Positions 1-33,220 of a stretch of DNA of 64,000 nucleotides are shown piece by piece. Source of the stretch: Mesostigma viride (taxonomy: Eukaryota > Streptophyta > Mesostigmatophyceae > Mesostigmatales > Mesostigmataceae); contig RPFO01000022.1 of NCBI GenBank assembly GCA_009746045.1, positions 3,068,443 through 3,132,442 on the forward strand, in the 5' to 3' direction. The first letter of the stretch is position 1; every line of letters begins with the position of its first letter. Position numbers and translations under genes: made by a program. Below the pieces are notes generated by a model, which was not told the origin of the DNA, did no database searches, and saw only the letters and a list, made by a program, of their open reading frames with translations.

Positions 1-374
<374 letters not shown>

Positions 375-958
375 AACAGCCCTTCCTCTCCCGCGCCTCC
401 GATAACACCCACCCCGCATACCTGCACCTGCACACACACACACACACTTATAACACATGCGCCCTCACGCAAACCCAGTTTCCCCTTTTAGCTCTGCACA
501 CTCTTGCCCCCCTAATGCCTGCCTTCCTGCCCTTGCCCTAGTACACAGAAGTGTGGCATAGCACCCTGACAAAACTAGGAAGTACTTGCATTCTGCACAT
601 GGGCTTGTCAAAACAAATAGTCATCACGGAGTGCGATCCAAAGTTCCCACCGATGCTGGGAAACCTAACCTTGTCATGGGGGGTAAATACGGATTGCTTT
701 GGAAAAGTGTTGGCCCGTGTGGAGCCTAGTCTGCAGCCACTGCACTACCCATCGTATAATCCCTGCTTCTTGGTGTACCAACTGCCTACCGCCTGCTTAT
801 CCCATGGTTACCCAAACAATACAAGCAGACATTCGCCCCCTGAAAGCCCGTGCGGGCCGTGCGGGTCAAACCTGCCTGCGTGGTGATGAAAATAGAGAAA
901 AAAAAATTTCCTGGTCTCAACACGCGCCACCCCGTTTCGCCCCGCATCGTCCCTGCAG
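375..958. other. no recognised gene; sequence upstream of first visible COG6 exon
   Basis: I see no exon matching the COG6 N-terminus here. The open frame at 551-886 resembles no family I know. The missing first ~100 residues of COG6 are most likely further upstream, outside the window. The tract ends in a usable acceptor, with CAG at 956-958. Confidence 0.5.
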
Positions 959-23390
<22,432 letters not shown>

Positions 23391-23589
23391 GGCATGAGAA
23401 TGGCCTTGCGTGGCAGGCAAGGCACAGATGCATGTCTCACAAAGCTTGCACGAAATGCCTTCCAAAGCATGTCAACAAGATCAGTTTGTTATTGATGAGA
23501 CAACCAGCGCATGAGATTTCCCAGGCGAGTCTGGGGTTAGCCTTGCGGGTGGTCTTTCACAGATGGCTTGTTGATTAACACACAGATGT

Positions 23590-23668
23590 CTCAGTTGTGC
23601 ACCCCGAGTAGGTGGCAATTTACACCCACCACCTGCAGGTTGTCGGCTAGAATGTATTAAAAACCGTA
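23590..23668 (+). repeat. 3' tail of an ORF1-like retroposon
   Basis: CACCTGCAGGTTGT and GTATTAAAAACCGTATGCCC resemble the tails at 25840-25890 and 39170-39225. It begins about 200 bp after the COG6 stop, so the gene's 3' flank is itself retroposon-derived. Confidence 0.65.
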
Positions 23669-23711
23669 TGCCCCTTAGCCACGCGCAGGAGCCACGAGCC
23701 ACGAGGTAGCC

Positions 23712-23846
23712 ATGGCTGACGCCGGCGCTCATAACTTTCAGGTTTGGGCACGCAATTCGGCCGTGAATATCACAATCTGGCTTCATCTTTCTAAGACGCA
23801 CACGCTGATATATTTTCCCGAAGCTAACACGCAATACATATTATGA
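23712..23846 (+). CDS. small upstream ORF overlapping the next start by ATGA
   Basis: A 44-residue ORF from ATG 23712 (MADAGAHNFQVWARNSAVNI start) ends with TGA at 23844-23846. That TGA overlaps the ATG (23843) of the following MTSKRS ORF as ATGA. In the sister copy at 24508 the same ATG is kept but the frame stops after 11 codons, so the peptide is not conserved full-length. The geometry suggests coupled reinitiation, but it could be chance in one copy. I know no homologue. Confidence 0.35.
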   Translation: MADAGAHNFQVWARNSAVNITIWLHLSKTHTLIYFPEANTQYIL

Positions 23847-24145
23847 CGAGCAAACGCTCCACGACGCAACGCAGTTTGGAGGCTGCGATGAGCAATGCAA
23901 ACACGCCTGCAGCTGCGGCTGCAGTTCCGCCTCCCGGCCTCGCAGGCAGCGGTGACACTAACCAAGCGTCAGGGGTCTACTCGGCTCCTCCCGAGGCCTC
24001 GCCTGAGCCCAAACGCAGTCGCCCTACGGCCATTGCGCGCTGGCGCGAGGTCGACTTCGACGTCACCTCTCCCGGCTATTGGCAACACACCCCAATCCAA
24101 TTCATGGATTACGTGTTTTTCGGTACCCACGCCTCGCTCGTGTAA
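23843..24145 (+). pseudogene. truncated ORF1-like protein, copy 1
   Basis: 100 residues beginning MTSKRSTTQRSLEAAM, with an Ala/Pro-rich stretch and PKRSRPTAI. It ends soon after MDYVFFGTHASLV. The N-terminus and the FFG-x-x-ASL motif match the 261-residue ORF at 24686; everything after that is missing. Since the C-terminal nucleic-acid-binding part is absent, it is likely non-functional. It lies in tandem with copy 2, which suggests local duplication or two insertions at one site. Confidence 0.6.
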
Positions 24146-24469
24146 GTAATTAAGTACTTGCGTGTCATGCCACGGAGTACTATGCTAATCTCATTAGAAA
24201 AAAAAATTATACAAAAGTTTAAACAAATATCGTCTGCATCATTAATTCCCCAACCATTAAGCACTAGATGGGGATGTAATCCTCATGCGAGCTGTCCTCT
24301 ACTGTAATGGCAGACGAGGCGGTAGTGTAGCGGCTATCCTCAGGGCCAATTAATAACCTCCACCTGCGGACTTCTACCCTGGCTAGCAACGGGCCGCGGG
24401 GCCCGTGGGGATAAAACAGGAGCGTAACGCTCAGTGGTCCCAGCCCAGTTTGAACACCGCATCCACTCT
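24146..24469. other. spacer between the two retroposon copies
   Basis: AT-rich start, then a fragment (24265-24345) that is the reverse complement of 15688-15756. No gene recognised. Confidence 0.5.
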
Positions 24470-24685
24470 CTTTTTTGCGGGCACGAGCCACGAGCCACGA
24501 GGTAGCCATGGCTGACGGCGGAGCTCATAACTTTCACGTTTGAGTACCGAATTTAGCCGTGAATATCACTATCGCTTCGTCTTTCTAAGACGCACATTAA
24601 TTAATTAATTAATTATCAACATCACTCCGTTGGGAGTAGATGTAGCACATAGCTGATATAATTTTCCGAATCTATTACGCAATAT

Positions 24686-25471
24686 ATGACGAGCAAACGC
24701 TCGTCGACGCAACGCAGTTTGGCGGATGCGCTCGGCCATGAAAATACGTCTGCAGCTCAGGCTGCAGCTTCGCCCTCAGGTCCGGCAGGCAGCGGTGACA
24801 CTAGTCATGCACTGGTGGTCGCCCAGCAACCTGCCGGGCTCAATGCCTCGCCATTGGCATCGCCTGACCCTAAACGCACCCGCTCAGCCGACAAAACAGG
24901 AGGGTCTTCACGCCCCACAGAACCGCGCTTTCGGCCCCAGCCGGCTTTCCAGGTCGATGATTACGACTGCACCAAAATGTCTCCGAGCGATGCTATGCAC
25001 TGCATCTTCTTCGGGGACTACGCCTCGCTTTACGACCTGCGCCTCCATCTCCAGGACATCAATCACCTCATCTGCACCAACGGCGGCCGCTGGCACAACA
25101 TCAGCCAGATGTTCGGGTGCCCACGCCCTCAACTCCAGCATGCCGTCCTCAACTCCCTTCTCCAGCGCTCTGATGGCGAGATCTGGGCTCCATCCCTTTC
25201 CGCCCCCACACTCCGTTCCATCCTCACGGAGCTGGCGTTCCTTAAATGCCGCAAGAAGCTCTCGGAGACTCGCTTCACGCTGGACGACGACTTGACCCTG
25301 GCCCAGCAACAGCGGCGACGCGAGCTATGGCCGACCTACCTTCAGCTCCGGCAGCGTGCAGGGGGGAAGCCGGTATACTGGAGGGGAACGGTCATCCACG
25401 TTGACCACAAGCCCTGGCAGGCACCTCCTGCCACCCCAGACTACGGGGAATATACCAGTAGTGTAGATTAG
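24686..25471 (+). CDS. L1-ORF1-like nucleic-acid-binding protein
   Basis: 261 residues from MTSKRSSTQRSLADALG. The N-terminal ~90 residues are Ala/Ser/Pro-rich with a basic patch (PDPKRTRSADK). The middle (FFGDYASLYDLRLHLQDINH, CPRPQLQHAVL) I do not recognise. The last ~70 residues (AFLKCRKKLSETRFTLDDDL, then LAQQQRRRELWPTYLQLR and KPVYWRGTVIHVDHKPW) have the pattern of the C-terminal domain of LINE ORF1 proteins, where a predicted strand, an L-T-P-x-x-x-x-x-R-R-x-L-W-P helix and a final R-G hairpin bind RNA. Copies 3 and 4 carry a coiled-coil/RRM-like middle that this copy lacks at ILTEL-AFLK, so it has an internal deletion but stays open. No RT is attached; it would depend on a partner LINE. 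Confidence 0.7.
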   Translation: MTSKRSSTQRSLADALGHENTSAAQAAASPSGPAGSGDTSHALVVAQQPAGLNASPLASPDPKRTRSADKTGGSSRPTEPRFRPQPAFQVDDYDCTKMSPSDAMHCIFFGDYASLYDLRLHLQDINHLICTNGGRWHNISQMFGCPRPQLQHAVLNSLLQRSDGEIWAPSLSAPTLRSILTELAFLKCRKKLSETRFTLDDDLTLAQQQRRRELWPTYLQLRQRAGGKPVYWRGTVIHVDHKPWQAPPATPDYGEYTSSVD

Positions 25472-25890
25472 ACAGGCTTAGCCTTTGCAAGTGGCCCACG
25501 CGCATGCATGTGCGCCCATAATGGCCCCCATGGATGATGCTTTCAGTATTTAGCCGCGCCCAGCCTACAATGGGACCTCCCATGGATGATGCATTAAGAA
25601 TTTAGCCATGCTATGCCTATGCAGGGAGTTACTCTCTGCTGAGATGCCATGTGTACACCAGCTATAGCCTAGCCACATACCTTCCACCCCATATGTCATG
25701 CAGGCCTTCTAGGCCCTCTCCTCAAGCCCCCCCTGGGTGCCTGTGCTTGTTAAGGAGGCATGAACCATCATGGCGGTGCATGCAGGTGCACCTTGTGCAC
25801 CCAGAGCAGGTGATAGTTGTACATCCTCCACCTGCAGGTTGTAGCCCTGTTTGCATTACAAACCCATAGATGCCCCTTTCTCAGGGCTAT

Positions 25891-25905
25891 GTGTTACATA
25901 TATAT
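25891..25905. other. target-site duplication of LINE copy B, left
   Basis: GTGTTACATATATAT, identical to 37944-37958. Confidence 0.9.
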
Positions 25906-26040
25906 TAATAATATAATTACTTACAGCAGAGTGAAATCACTCAAACCAAAGCAAACGCCCAGCTATAAACCTATATACAGAGCCATGTCAAATCTCTATA
26001 CTACGATAAGACCAATGGAAACTCCTAACGGGAGGAACCT

Positions 26041-26950
26041 AATAGCCCTGCTGCACCGCAAAATCAGCCCGCGTACGGCGGAGCATGATGTCAGCCATGG
26101 CCCGAGTCAGCGCCACCGACAAGCGCTGACGCCAATATGACGTCCAGGTCCGCGCCGACCATGGGGCCCGCTGGCCCTCCAGGTCCAGCCGGTCCTCCCG
26201 GAGCCGGCAACACTCCTTGAAGAAGGCGGAGGTCAGGGGCCCCATGGCCCCAAACTCCTCCAGGACAAAGGGCACCACACGATGGTGCCCGACGTCGCCG
26301 TAGGCCAGGAGCTTGGCCCGCTCCGCCCGGTCCGCCGTGTAACCTGCCGTGAGGGAGGCCCCAGCCACGTGGCTAAGAGCCAAGGGCCGCGCCACCGAAA
26401 CGTCGATAAGCAGATGCCGGCCACCCCCTCAAAGTCCAGCACCACGATGTCAGGCCGGTGGTTGGGGGAATAGAAGGCAGCGCCATCCGCATCCTCGGAC
26501 CGGATGTTCGCGTGGGGGAAAACCGACCGAATCATGGCGAGCACCACCGTCAGGAGGACAGTGTGCAAATACAAATACCAATTCTGATTCTGTTGGCCCC
26601 CCATGCAGGCAAGGTAGTGAGTCCCCGTGGGATCCAGCGGCTGCCCACAGCTACCACAAGGCCGCCCGGCCGGAACAAGAGGCTGCGGGGCAAATAGCTG
26701 GTGCCGGAGCGCCACCGAGTAGTGGCTGGGAGCCAAGGCGAATGGGGGGGCCATGGGAAGAGCACGAAGGTACGCCGAGCCCACACTCCGCAAGGAAAGC
26801 GAGAACAGCCACGCACGTCCAGGGCTGGGCGTTGAGGTCCGCGAAAAGAGCAATCCAATCAGCCGTGTGCAGAATACCCGCGTAGGTTTTCTGGTGTTTA
26901 TCGATGACGCGAGCAGGGAATGCGGCGGGAGATTGAACGGAGGCGACCGA
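26041..26950 (-). pseudogene. LINE copy B, CCHC and restriction-like endonuclease part
   Basis: Minus-strand frames give the knuckle (CGSCGQPLDPTGTHYLAC), then HRPDIVVLDFEG and the endonuclease C-terminus ending ADFAVQQGY. They match the last ~300 residues of the full LINE. A frame change occurs near 26425, where one C of a run is missing relative to the copy at 48490 (VAGICLST instead of GGRHLLID), and a second near 26820, where GGGCTGGGC replaces the shorter string at 48103. The LTR element separates this piece from the RT at 36512, so no complete ORF2 can be made here. Confidence 0.85.
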
Positions 26951-26971
26951 GGGAGTGCCGCGAGGGAGGTG

Positions 26972-26976
26972 GCGCT
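26972..26976. other. target-site duplication of the chromodomain LTR element, left
   Basis: GCGCT, repeated at 36507-36511. Joining across the element restores the LINE sequence GGTGGCGCTGTACCGCC without gain or loss. Confidence 0.93.
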
Positions 26977-27712
26977 TTTAACACGTATGGCTATTGAGAA
27001 TAGCGCCTTAATGATTGAGAATGAATGCGAAAGACCTTTGACTTCCTATGCGTCACAGCGCACGATGGTGGCTTAAGAATACTTGTCACACAATACGAAT
27101 AAGCTCAAACCCGGAAAACCGGTTTCGTATATTACAATGTCACCACACAGATTAAAACACTCAATGCGGGAAGACTTACACCCAGTAGGCGAGGGATTCA
27201 CACTCGAGCCCACAGGAGATTTACACTCCAGGATTAAGCGATGGTAAATAATCTGTAGAGCAACGTGGTAAATTACGATACAAGGTCCGGATTGCTGGCA
27301 TAGCTCGTGCCTTCCTATTTTGTCCCTTCGTCCCCGTTGGTGGCTGCGCCTGGCGCTGCCAACCAGGCATGACGTGAGGTCCGCGGGGACGGGCTTCTCG
27401 AACCGTCTAGAACACATTAAAGACCAGTACGGCTAGAGGCCTCTCCTGAAAATATCCAAATGTCCGTAGGTACCATCATAACGCATGTGCAGTGCCACTT
27501 GGCTGTCCCGTAACTCCCGTTCAGGCGCTAGGTCTGCCTACGGCGCAAAGGCCAAGTTCGTCAGCAAAACTTCTACACTTATACTTCCACACGGGTTGCC
27601 TCGGCTGCCAACTACTATGGCCTCGGCACTGGCGCCGGATTACGGTCGGCGCCGATCGACCGGGACGGATAATTTATATTTACCACAAACGGCATGTTGC
27701 ATCCGTGCAACA
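26977..27712 (-). repeat. 3' LTR of the chromodomain element
   Basis: 736 bp, direct repeat of 35771-36506. Confidence 0.95.
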
Positions 27713-27725
27713 CACCTCCCCCCCC
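27713..27725 (-). promoter_or_regulatory. polypurine tract
   Basis: GGGGGGGGAGGTG on the minus strand, directly abutting the 3' LTR, the usual place for plus-strand priming. Confidence 0.8.
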
Positions 27726-27842
27726 AACAAAAGAGGCGGCTACTCCTGTAGCCGGGACTTATAAATGACTGTATACATGGTCACTGTTCCCTTCCAGGGC
27801 ACGCATCGATCGTGCCAATTGTCACCGTCCGTTGGCGATGGT

Positions 27843-29046
27843 TTACGGCGCCGGGCGGTAAGGGCTCGGGCGGTGACCCCCACGAGCGGAGCCCCCACGG
27901 CCATGCCCGCGCAGAGGTGCGGCCGGGCGTTGACGCCGGTGGACACGCTCAGCCGGCGCGGCCTCAGCCGGCTCGGGAAGAGGCAGGCCATTGGCCTGGA
28001 CTAGGGCGTGCTGGAAGGTGAGTTGCCGCTCGCCGGCGCGTGCATCATGGCGTTTGGCCAGGTTGACATCCCGCAGCGCCTCCAGTGGGAAAACGCTCAA
28101 GAAGGCGGCGAGGAACGTGTGTCGGGTGAGGGACACCGAACCTCCTGTCCAAACGATACCGCAGTGGTGGGTCCGACAAAGGATGCCATGGCCTGGTCGA
28201 GGACAGACCGGGCGCCCCATGGGTCCGTGAACTGTACGGCAGAGAACATCTCTGGCGGGAGCACGTGCCGATAAAACTCCACCGGCTGATCCGCGTGAAA
28301 CCGCGGATGTGCAGCACCTGCATGGGCGCCGCCCGGGGTGTCCCCCGCGAGATCGTACATGATCCCGTCGATCACGTGGGTTGGGGCCACGATGCGGCGG
28401 CGCTCCGCAACCGGCACCGCCAGCGGCACGTCGACGTCAAGCTCCAGTAAGGACATGCCCTCCGGTTGCGCCAACTGAACGCCTAAGGTGGGACGCACCC
28501 TCACGCGGGCCCACACGAAACCCAGGGGGGCAGGCCCAGCATCGGCGCACATGACACGCACGCGAGCAATGGTGGCAGCCTGCGTACGCCGTAGAACCGT
28601 GGTTACAGTCGTGAAACGCCGGGGGCGCAGGACAGGGGCGGGCGGAATCGACCGAGGCACTGTGGTCGCGGCAGCGGGAGTAACCGATGCCGGGGCTTGC
28701 TGGGCTCCGAGGAGATGTTGCACCAAAAGAGACTGCTGTCGCAACATCTCTTGCAGCATATGTGACTGCTGCTGGAAAAGCTCGACCAGCTGGGGGGTAC
28801 TAGCCACGGCGGCCGCGTTGGGGCGTGGGCTCCACCCGCCAGCGCAGGCAACGCACCAGCAACCTGCCCCTGAGCCGGCTCAGCTGCCGTCCGCGGCAGG
28901 GGGGCGCTGCCGGGAGCGGTTGGACCCATCGCGCCGCGCTCACCAACCCCTGAGTCGCCCGCAGAGGAACTGTTGTCATCTGCCACCGCAGGGGATGCAT
29001 TTCCACCACCGGCGGTATCCGCACCGAATAACTCGATGTCGCCCAT
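27843..29046 (-). pseudogene. extra ORF between chromodomain and 3' LTR, function unknown
   Basis: A minus-strand reading frame of roughly 400 residues in the env-like position of the element, broken by two frameshifts (near 28800 and 28140). It starts MGDIELFGADTAGGGNAS, then an Ala/Pro-rich linker, then a Gln/Leu-rich probable coiled coil (LFQQQSHMLQEMLRQQSLLV). A folded-looking part follows (PAPLGFVWARVRVRPTLGVQ, FYRHVLPPEMFSAVQFTDPW, LEALRDVNLAKRHDARAGER). There are no membrane segments or signal peptide, so a classical envelope is unlikely. I do not recognise the family. Codon use stays GC-rich and amino-acid composition looks coding through both frame changes, which suggests recent decay or homopolymer error. 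Confidence 0.5.
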
Positions 29047-29127
29047 GGACTCCTGGGGCGGGGCGGCCTGCATCAAGGCAATGCACATGCAAGGAGCATT
29101 ACGCAAAAGGTAAGAGATGGGCCAGAA

Positions 29128-30785
29128 TTATGCCAACCCTGCCCGGGCTTTGTACTCCTGTAGCAAGCGTGCACAGCCCGTGAGTCCAGCCTCAGCTACC
29201 CATGAGTGCTCTAGCTCTGTTTGGGAGAACTTCCACTTAAGGAGGTACTCGCGGCGACGGCCTCGATTGCGGTGGGCTACAATGTCCTCCACCTCATCCT
29301 CGGGTTCGCCCGTCTCGGGGTTGAACTCCAAGGGGGCGGGTGCCATGACACGACCTGGGAAGGTGCTCTTGCGGTAAAGCTTAAGCTGGTCAACGTGGAA
29401 AACATTGGACTTCAGCTGCCACGAGTCCGGGATGGCGACAGACACCATCACCTCATTGAACACCTTCTCCACCAGATACGGTCCAAGGAATAAGGGGCGG
29501 AGCTTGACCTTCAGGCTGTCCTCGAACTTGTGCGAGAAGCGGCCTTGGTGGGGGCCCTCAATTAAAACCAAGTCACCTGCTTCGATTGCAGGGGTGCGCC
29601 TGTCCAGGGTACTTTGGACTCGCGCCATGTACTTGGCACGCGCCTGACGTAGGCCACTTATGGCGCTGGAATGAGCTTGCACCATCCGTTGTACCAGCTC
29701 CCGCGCCCCTGCGACTGTGGAGCGTAGCTCCGTTGTCGTGGTGATGGCTGGGGCGGTCAAGAGATCGGTGGGAGTAAGGGGATGCCTGCCTGTATCAAGA
29801 AAGAACGGGGTATACCCGTGGGCAGAATGGGGGGCATTATTGAGTGAAAACTCAATGAATCCCAGCACTTCGTCCCAATTCCTCCCGTCTCGATCCAGGT
29901 AGTGCCGCAGTGCCTCTTCCACCACCCGATTCACTCTCTCCACCATGTGAGAAGAGCTACTGTGATAGGCCGTACCCATAGACAACTTAGTCCCGACGAC
30001 CTGAAAAAATGAGGTCCAAAATTTGACGTGAACAGTTTGTCCTTGTCGGTGATAAATTGTCGGGGCATGCCATGGAGCCGGAACACATTGTTTAGGAACA
30101 AGTGGGCACACTCTTCAGCCGTCAGGGTGGCCTTGCAGGGGATTAAATGGCATCTCCGCGTGAGCCGGTCCACCACTACCAGGATCTGAGCATTGCCCGC
30201 CTTGGTCTCTGGCAAGGGCCCAATGAAATCCATCATCACCGAGTCCCAAGGGAACATGGGGTCTGGAATTTCCTTTGGAACGCCCTGTTTGCCCGTATTC
30301 CGTGGCTTCATGTGCTGGCAGCTGTCACAGGTACTGACATACTCCCGCACATCACGAGCCATCTTAGGCCAATAGTAGGACCTCCGGGCCCTCGCTAACA
30401 GCCTATCCTGGCCTTGGTGTCCCCCCAAGACGGAGTCATGTAACTCAAATAATACCTCGGCGCGGCATATTTGGGGGACATACAAGCGCCATGAGTCTTG
30501 ACGGGCCGCCTGGCCACTGACATTCACGTAAAGGAACCCGTTTTGAAACTTGGCTGGGTAGCCGTCCATGCTCTGAGGGCGGGCAGCTATGGCTTCATTT
30601 GCCTTGTCCTCAGTGACCGTGAAGCGCGAGATGAGGCGCTCTAGGTCCGAGCTGATGACGACCGTTGTTGCAGTATTTGCCAACGTGAATGCCTCTCCAA
30701 CGGGCTGCATTGGAGGGTAGACTCCTGTCGCCGGCACCATATGGCTGTACGGGGCCGAAGTCCTTCCCCCCCTGCGGCTGCGCAC
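29128..30785 (-). pseudogene. integrase with C-terminal chromodomain (one frameshift)
   Basis: The first frame (30785-29931) has the zinc-binding HHCC part (HDSVLGGHQGQDRL, YWPKMARDV, STCDSCQHMKP) and the start of the catalytic core (MMDFIGPLPETK, FITDKDKLF), giving the first two Asp. The second frame (30111-29128) continues the core (GTAYHSSSSHMVERVNRVVE with the catalytic Glu) and the C-terminal beta-barrel (DRRTPAIEAGDLVLIEGPH, FHVDQLKLYR). It ends in a chromodomain (EDEVEDIVAHRNR, REYLLKWKFSQTELEHSWV). The chromodomain would steer insertion to marked chromatin and defines the chromovirus clade. The frame change lies near 30010, within the core, at a run of A/T bases. Confidence 0.92.
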
Positions 30786-30931
30786 GTGCCCTCACGTGCA
30801 GGGGTGCTGCCGGCAGGCGCCGGAATGGTCAACAGTGTCAACCTCCGCGGTTGTGGCGCCACAGAAGAGGAAGGGGCTCATCGGGTCGCTCAAGCGGTCG
30901 CCAAAGGGGGCGACGGGACCATGGGAGGGGA

Positions 30932-31651
30932 TCAACGTCGTGGCAAAACGTCAAGATCCTCATAAAACCAATAGTCGGGGCGACGCGACAGGGCGTCAGG
31001 GACCGTGTTGTCAAGGCCCTTGACATATTCGATCTTGAACGGACCGAACTGTGCCAAATATTCAAGCCAACGGGCTTGGCGTGGCGTAAGCGTGGGCTGC
31101 GTCAACAAGTGCGTGAGGGGCCGATGGTCGGTCTGGATGATCAAGCGGTACGGGTCCGCAGGGTCGGGTTCGGCCATGGCCACGTTGAACTGAGCACCCA
31201 GAAGATGGTGCCGCCAAGTATGGCAACAGTACACCACGGCCAACAACTCTTGCTGATGGACCGGGTAATTTCTTTCGGCCGGGATCATCGTCCGGGAGAT
31301 ATACTCGACCGGTTGGAGACCGAGACCATGGTCTTGGAGCAGCACACCGCCAATAGCAACCTTGCTAGAATCGCTATTGACCACGAATGGCTTGGTGGGA
31401 TCCGGAAGGATGAGGACAGGCGCAGTGGCGAGCCTGGCCTTCAGCAGGTCAAAGGCCTGTTGACACAGGCCTGACCATTCCCACGGTACGTCCTTCTTGA
31501 GGAGGTGAGTAAGCGGGGCCGCAATGGTCGCGAAACGCGGGATGAAGCGGCGATAATACGATACCAAGCCCAAGAAGCTGCGCAAGGCGCGAACATTCGC
31601 GGGAACAGGCCACTGTTGGACGGCGGCGACCTTATCGGGGTCCGTGGACAC
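30932..31651 (-). pseudogene. Ty3/gypsy RT thumb and RNase H
   Basis: 239 residues with VRALRSFLGLVSYYRRFIP (the typical gypsy RT thumb) and FVVNSDSSKVAIGGVLLQD (RNase H, where the usual T-D-A-S is S-D-S-S). Then come ISRTMIPAERNYPVHQQELL (catalytic Glu), IIQTDHRPLTHLL and VPDALSRRP. It follows the RT ORF after a frameshift near 31740. RNase H degrades the RNA template and creates the polypurine primer. The core acidic residues are kept. Confidence 0.9.
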
Positions 31652-31700
31652 GCCCTTGTCCGAGAGAATGTGGCCTAAAAGGGGACGCTGCGGCCTGATT

Positions 31701-33161
31701 CTACCTTGCTGCGGCGGGCGGACAGTTTATTATCCGCCATGATCTGCAAACCGCGGCAACATCCTCCAAGTGCTCCTCGAACGTGCGAGAGAAAATGAGG
31801 ATGTCATCCAAGTAGATGGCCACGCAGGTGCGTTTGTACGGCTGCGTCCCCGGGTCCCACGGGATAGTCGGGTCGCGCAGGTCTGCCGAGACCTGGGGCA
31901 GCCGACTAGTGCCCATCACCGACCTAAAGAGGTGGTTCATGAGCATCTGAAAAGAGGCAGGGCTGTTACACAAGCCCATGGCCGCCACGCGGAATTGGTA
32001 ATGGCCAAAAGGCGTGGCAAAGGCTGTTTTATGGCAATCTTCGGGGGCGATCCGAAGTTGCCAAAAACCGTCTGCACAATCGAGCACCGTAAAGTACTTT
32101 GCGCCCTCCACCTTATTAAATATATCATCGATGCGGGGGAGGGGATACTTGGACTTCACGGTGATCGCATTGAGTTTGCGATAATCCGTAACCAGACGCC
32201 ACTTCCCATTGGGTTTGGGCACCAGCAACACGCCCGCGCTGTAAGGGCTATTGCTGGGCTCGATCAAGCCGGCCTCCAACAAGCCGACCAAGATCTTCTT
32301 GAGCTCTGCCAACTCCACGGGCCCCATGCGAAAAATGGGTGAGGTGGTAGGTGGGTGCCCCTCCTGCAAATGAATGCGGTGGAGCACCGGTCTGGCCGGG
32401 GGAAACGTAGGTGTTTTCTCCTCAAACACGGCTGAATACTGATCGAGCACTGCGTTGAGTCGTTTCACCTCGTCTTCCGACAAGTCCATGCCAAGCGAGT
32501 TTAACGAAACTCCAGCTTGGGCATGCTGGGCGCTGGGCCCGCGCGCGTGGGCAAGGGCGTCCAGACGAATGGAGTAAACGGGAGGAGGCTGTCGGGCTCT
32601 CATCATCCGCTTGAACTCCCTTTTGGACATGAGAATGTCCGCAAGGCGACGACGGTCACTCTTGAGGGCAGGCGTGTCATCGGTGATGGTCATGCCGTTG
32701 GCCGCATACTGCCGCTCAGGTAACCAGAATGACCCATCTGGGAAGTGGGTAACCATGGTACCAAAAGAGACGGTCACCTTGGATATGTGCAGCCAGTCAA
32801 TCCCTAGGATGATATCAGCCGCTTGTAAGGGAATGACCGTGGCGCGAATGGGCACGCTGGTGCCTTGTACGATAGGGGCCAAGTCCGCATAGCCCGGGGA
32901 TGGCTGAGTGTAGCCATCCGAGTATCGCACGCGCCGAGCAATGGTATGGGGAGTCGGGGTTACTCCCAGGCGCTGCACTATGGCCTCACTGACGAAGGTG
33001 GTAGCCGCACCACTGTCAATGAGGACCTTGATGCCCTCCAAACAACGCCCAGAGCCCTGGGGGTCTGGTAGGCTTCCAGTGAAGAGGAGTAGTTGCCGCG
33101 GGCCTTCGCTAGGCTCCGCTTGCCATTCCTGGGTCTCTGTCACCACATTACATGGTAACAA
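31701..33161 (-). CDS. aspartic protease and reverse transcriptase of the chromodomain element
   Basis: 486 residues on the minus strand. The protease holds the active site IKVLIDSGAATTFVS and the flap-region/strand AADIILGIDWL. RT begins near LHRIHLQEGHPPTTSP and shows LVPKPNGKWRLVTDYRKLN, FTVLDCADGFWQLRI (motif A; the usual D-L-x-x-G is D-C-A-D-G), FGHYQFRVAAMGLCNSPASF (motif B) and CVAIYLDDILIFS (YLDD catalytic box). It ends out of frame shortly after EEHLEDVAAVC, where thumb and RNase H should follow. It starts 60 bp after the gag stop in a different frame; whether the element uses frameshifting or a separate start I cannot tell. Confidence 0.92.
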   Translation of the reverse strand: MLPCNVVTETQEWQAEPSEGPRQLLLFTGSLPDPQGSGRCLEGIKVLIDSGAATTFVSEAIVQRLGVTPTPHTIARRVRYSDGYTQPSPGYADLAPIVQGTSVPIRATVIPLQAADIILGIDWLHISKVTVSFGTMVTHFPDGSFWLPERQYAANGMTITDDTPALKSDRRRLADILMSKREFKRMMRARQPPPVYSIRLDALAHARGPSAQHAQAGVSLNSLGMDLSEDEVKRLNAVLDQYSAVFEEKTPTFPPARPVLHRIHLQEGHPPTTSPIFRMGPVELAELKKILVGLLEAGLIEPSNSPYSAGVLLVPKPNGKWRLVTDYRKLNAITVKSKYPLPRIDDIFNKVEGAKYFTVLDCADGFWQLRIAPEDCHKTAFATPFGHYQFRVAAMGLCNSPASFQMLMNHLFRSVMGTSRLPQVSADLRDPTIPWDPGTQPYKRTCVAIYLDDILIFSRTFEEHLEDVAAVCRSWRIINCPPAAAR

Positions 33162-33220
33162 AACGTGGGCGACTTGTTCATGGCCGGGTAAGGTGTCGCC
33201 CGGAGTGCCCTCCCGGCCTC

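Larger units (their letters stand above)
23669..24145 (+). mobile_element. ORF1-like retroposon copy 1, truncated
   Basis: Shares its 5' region with 24470-24730: CACGAGCCACGAGGTAGCCA, then CTCATAACTTTCA, then TCTTTCTAAGACGCACA, then the ORF start. It is cut off after about 100 codons. Confidence 0.75.
24470..25905 (+). mobile_element. ORF1-like retroposon copy 2 (interrupted at 25906)
   Basis: It comprises the 5' leader, one ORF (24686-25471) and a 3' UTR with an internal ~60-bp duplication (CCCATGGATGATGC twice, TTTAGCC twice). The 3' end carries a tail ATGCCCCTTTCTCAGGG then GTGTTACATATATAT. The tail continues at 37959 (GCTCCCAACGGAGCTATG, then TTAATTAATTAAT), beyond a nested LINE. Tails at 39215 and 59064 show the same order. 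Confidence 0.75.

Noticed and set aside
551-886. 111-residue + strand ORF as an upstream COG6 exon
   Set aside because: No similarity to the COG6 N-terminus and no suitable splice context in frame.
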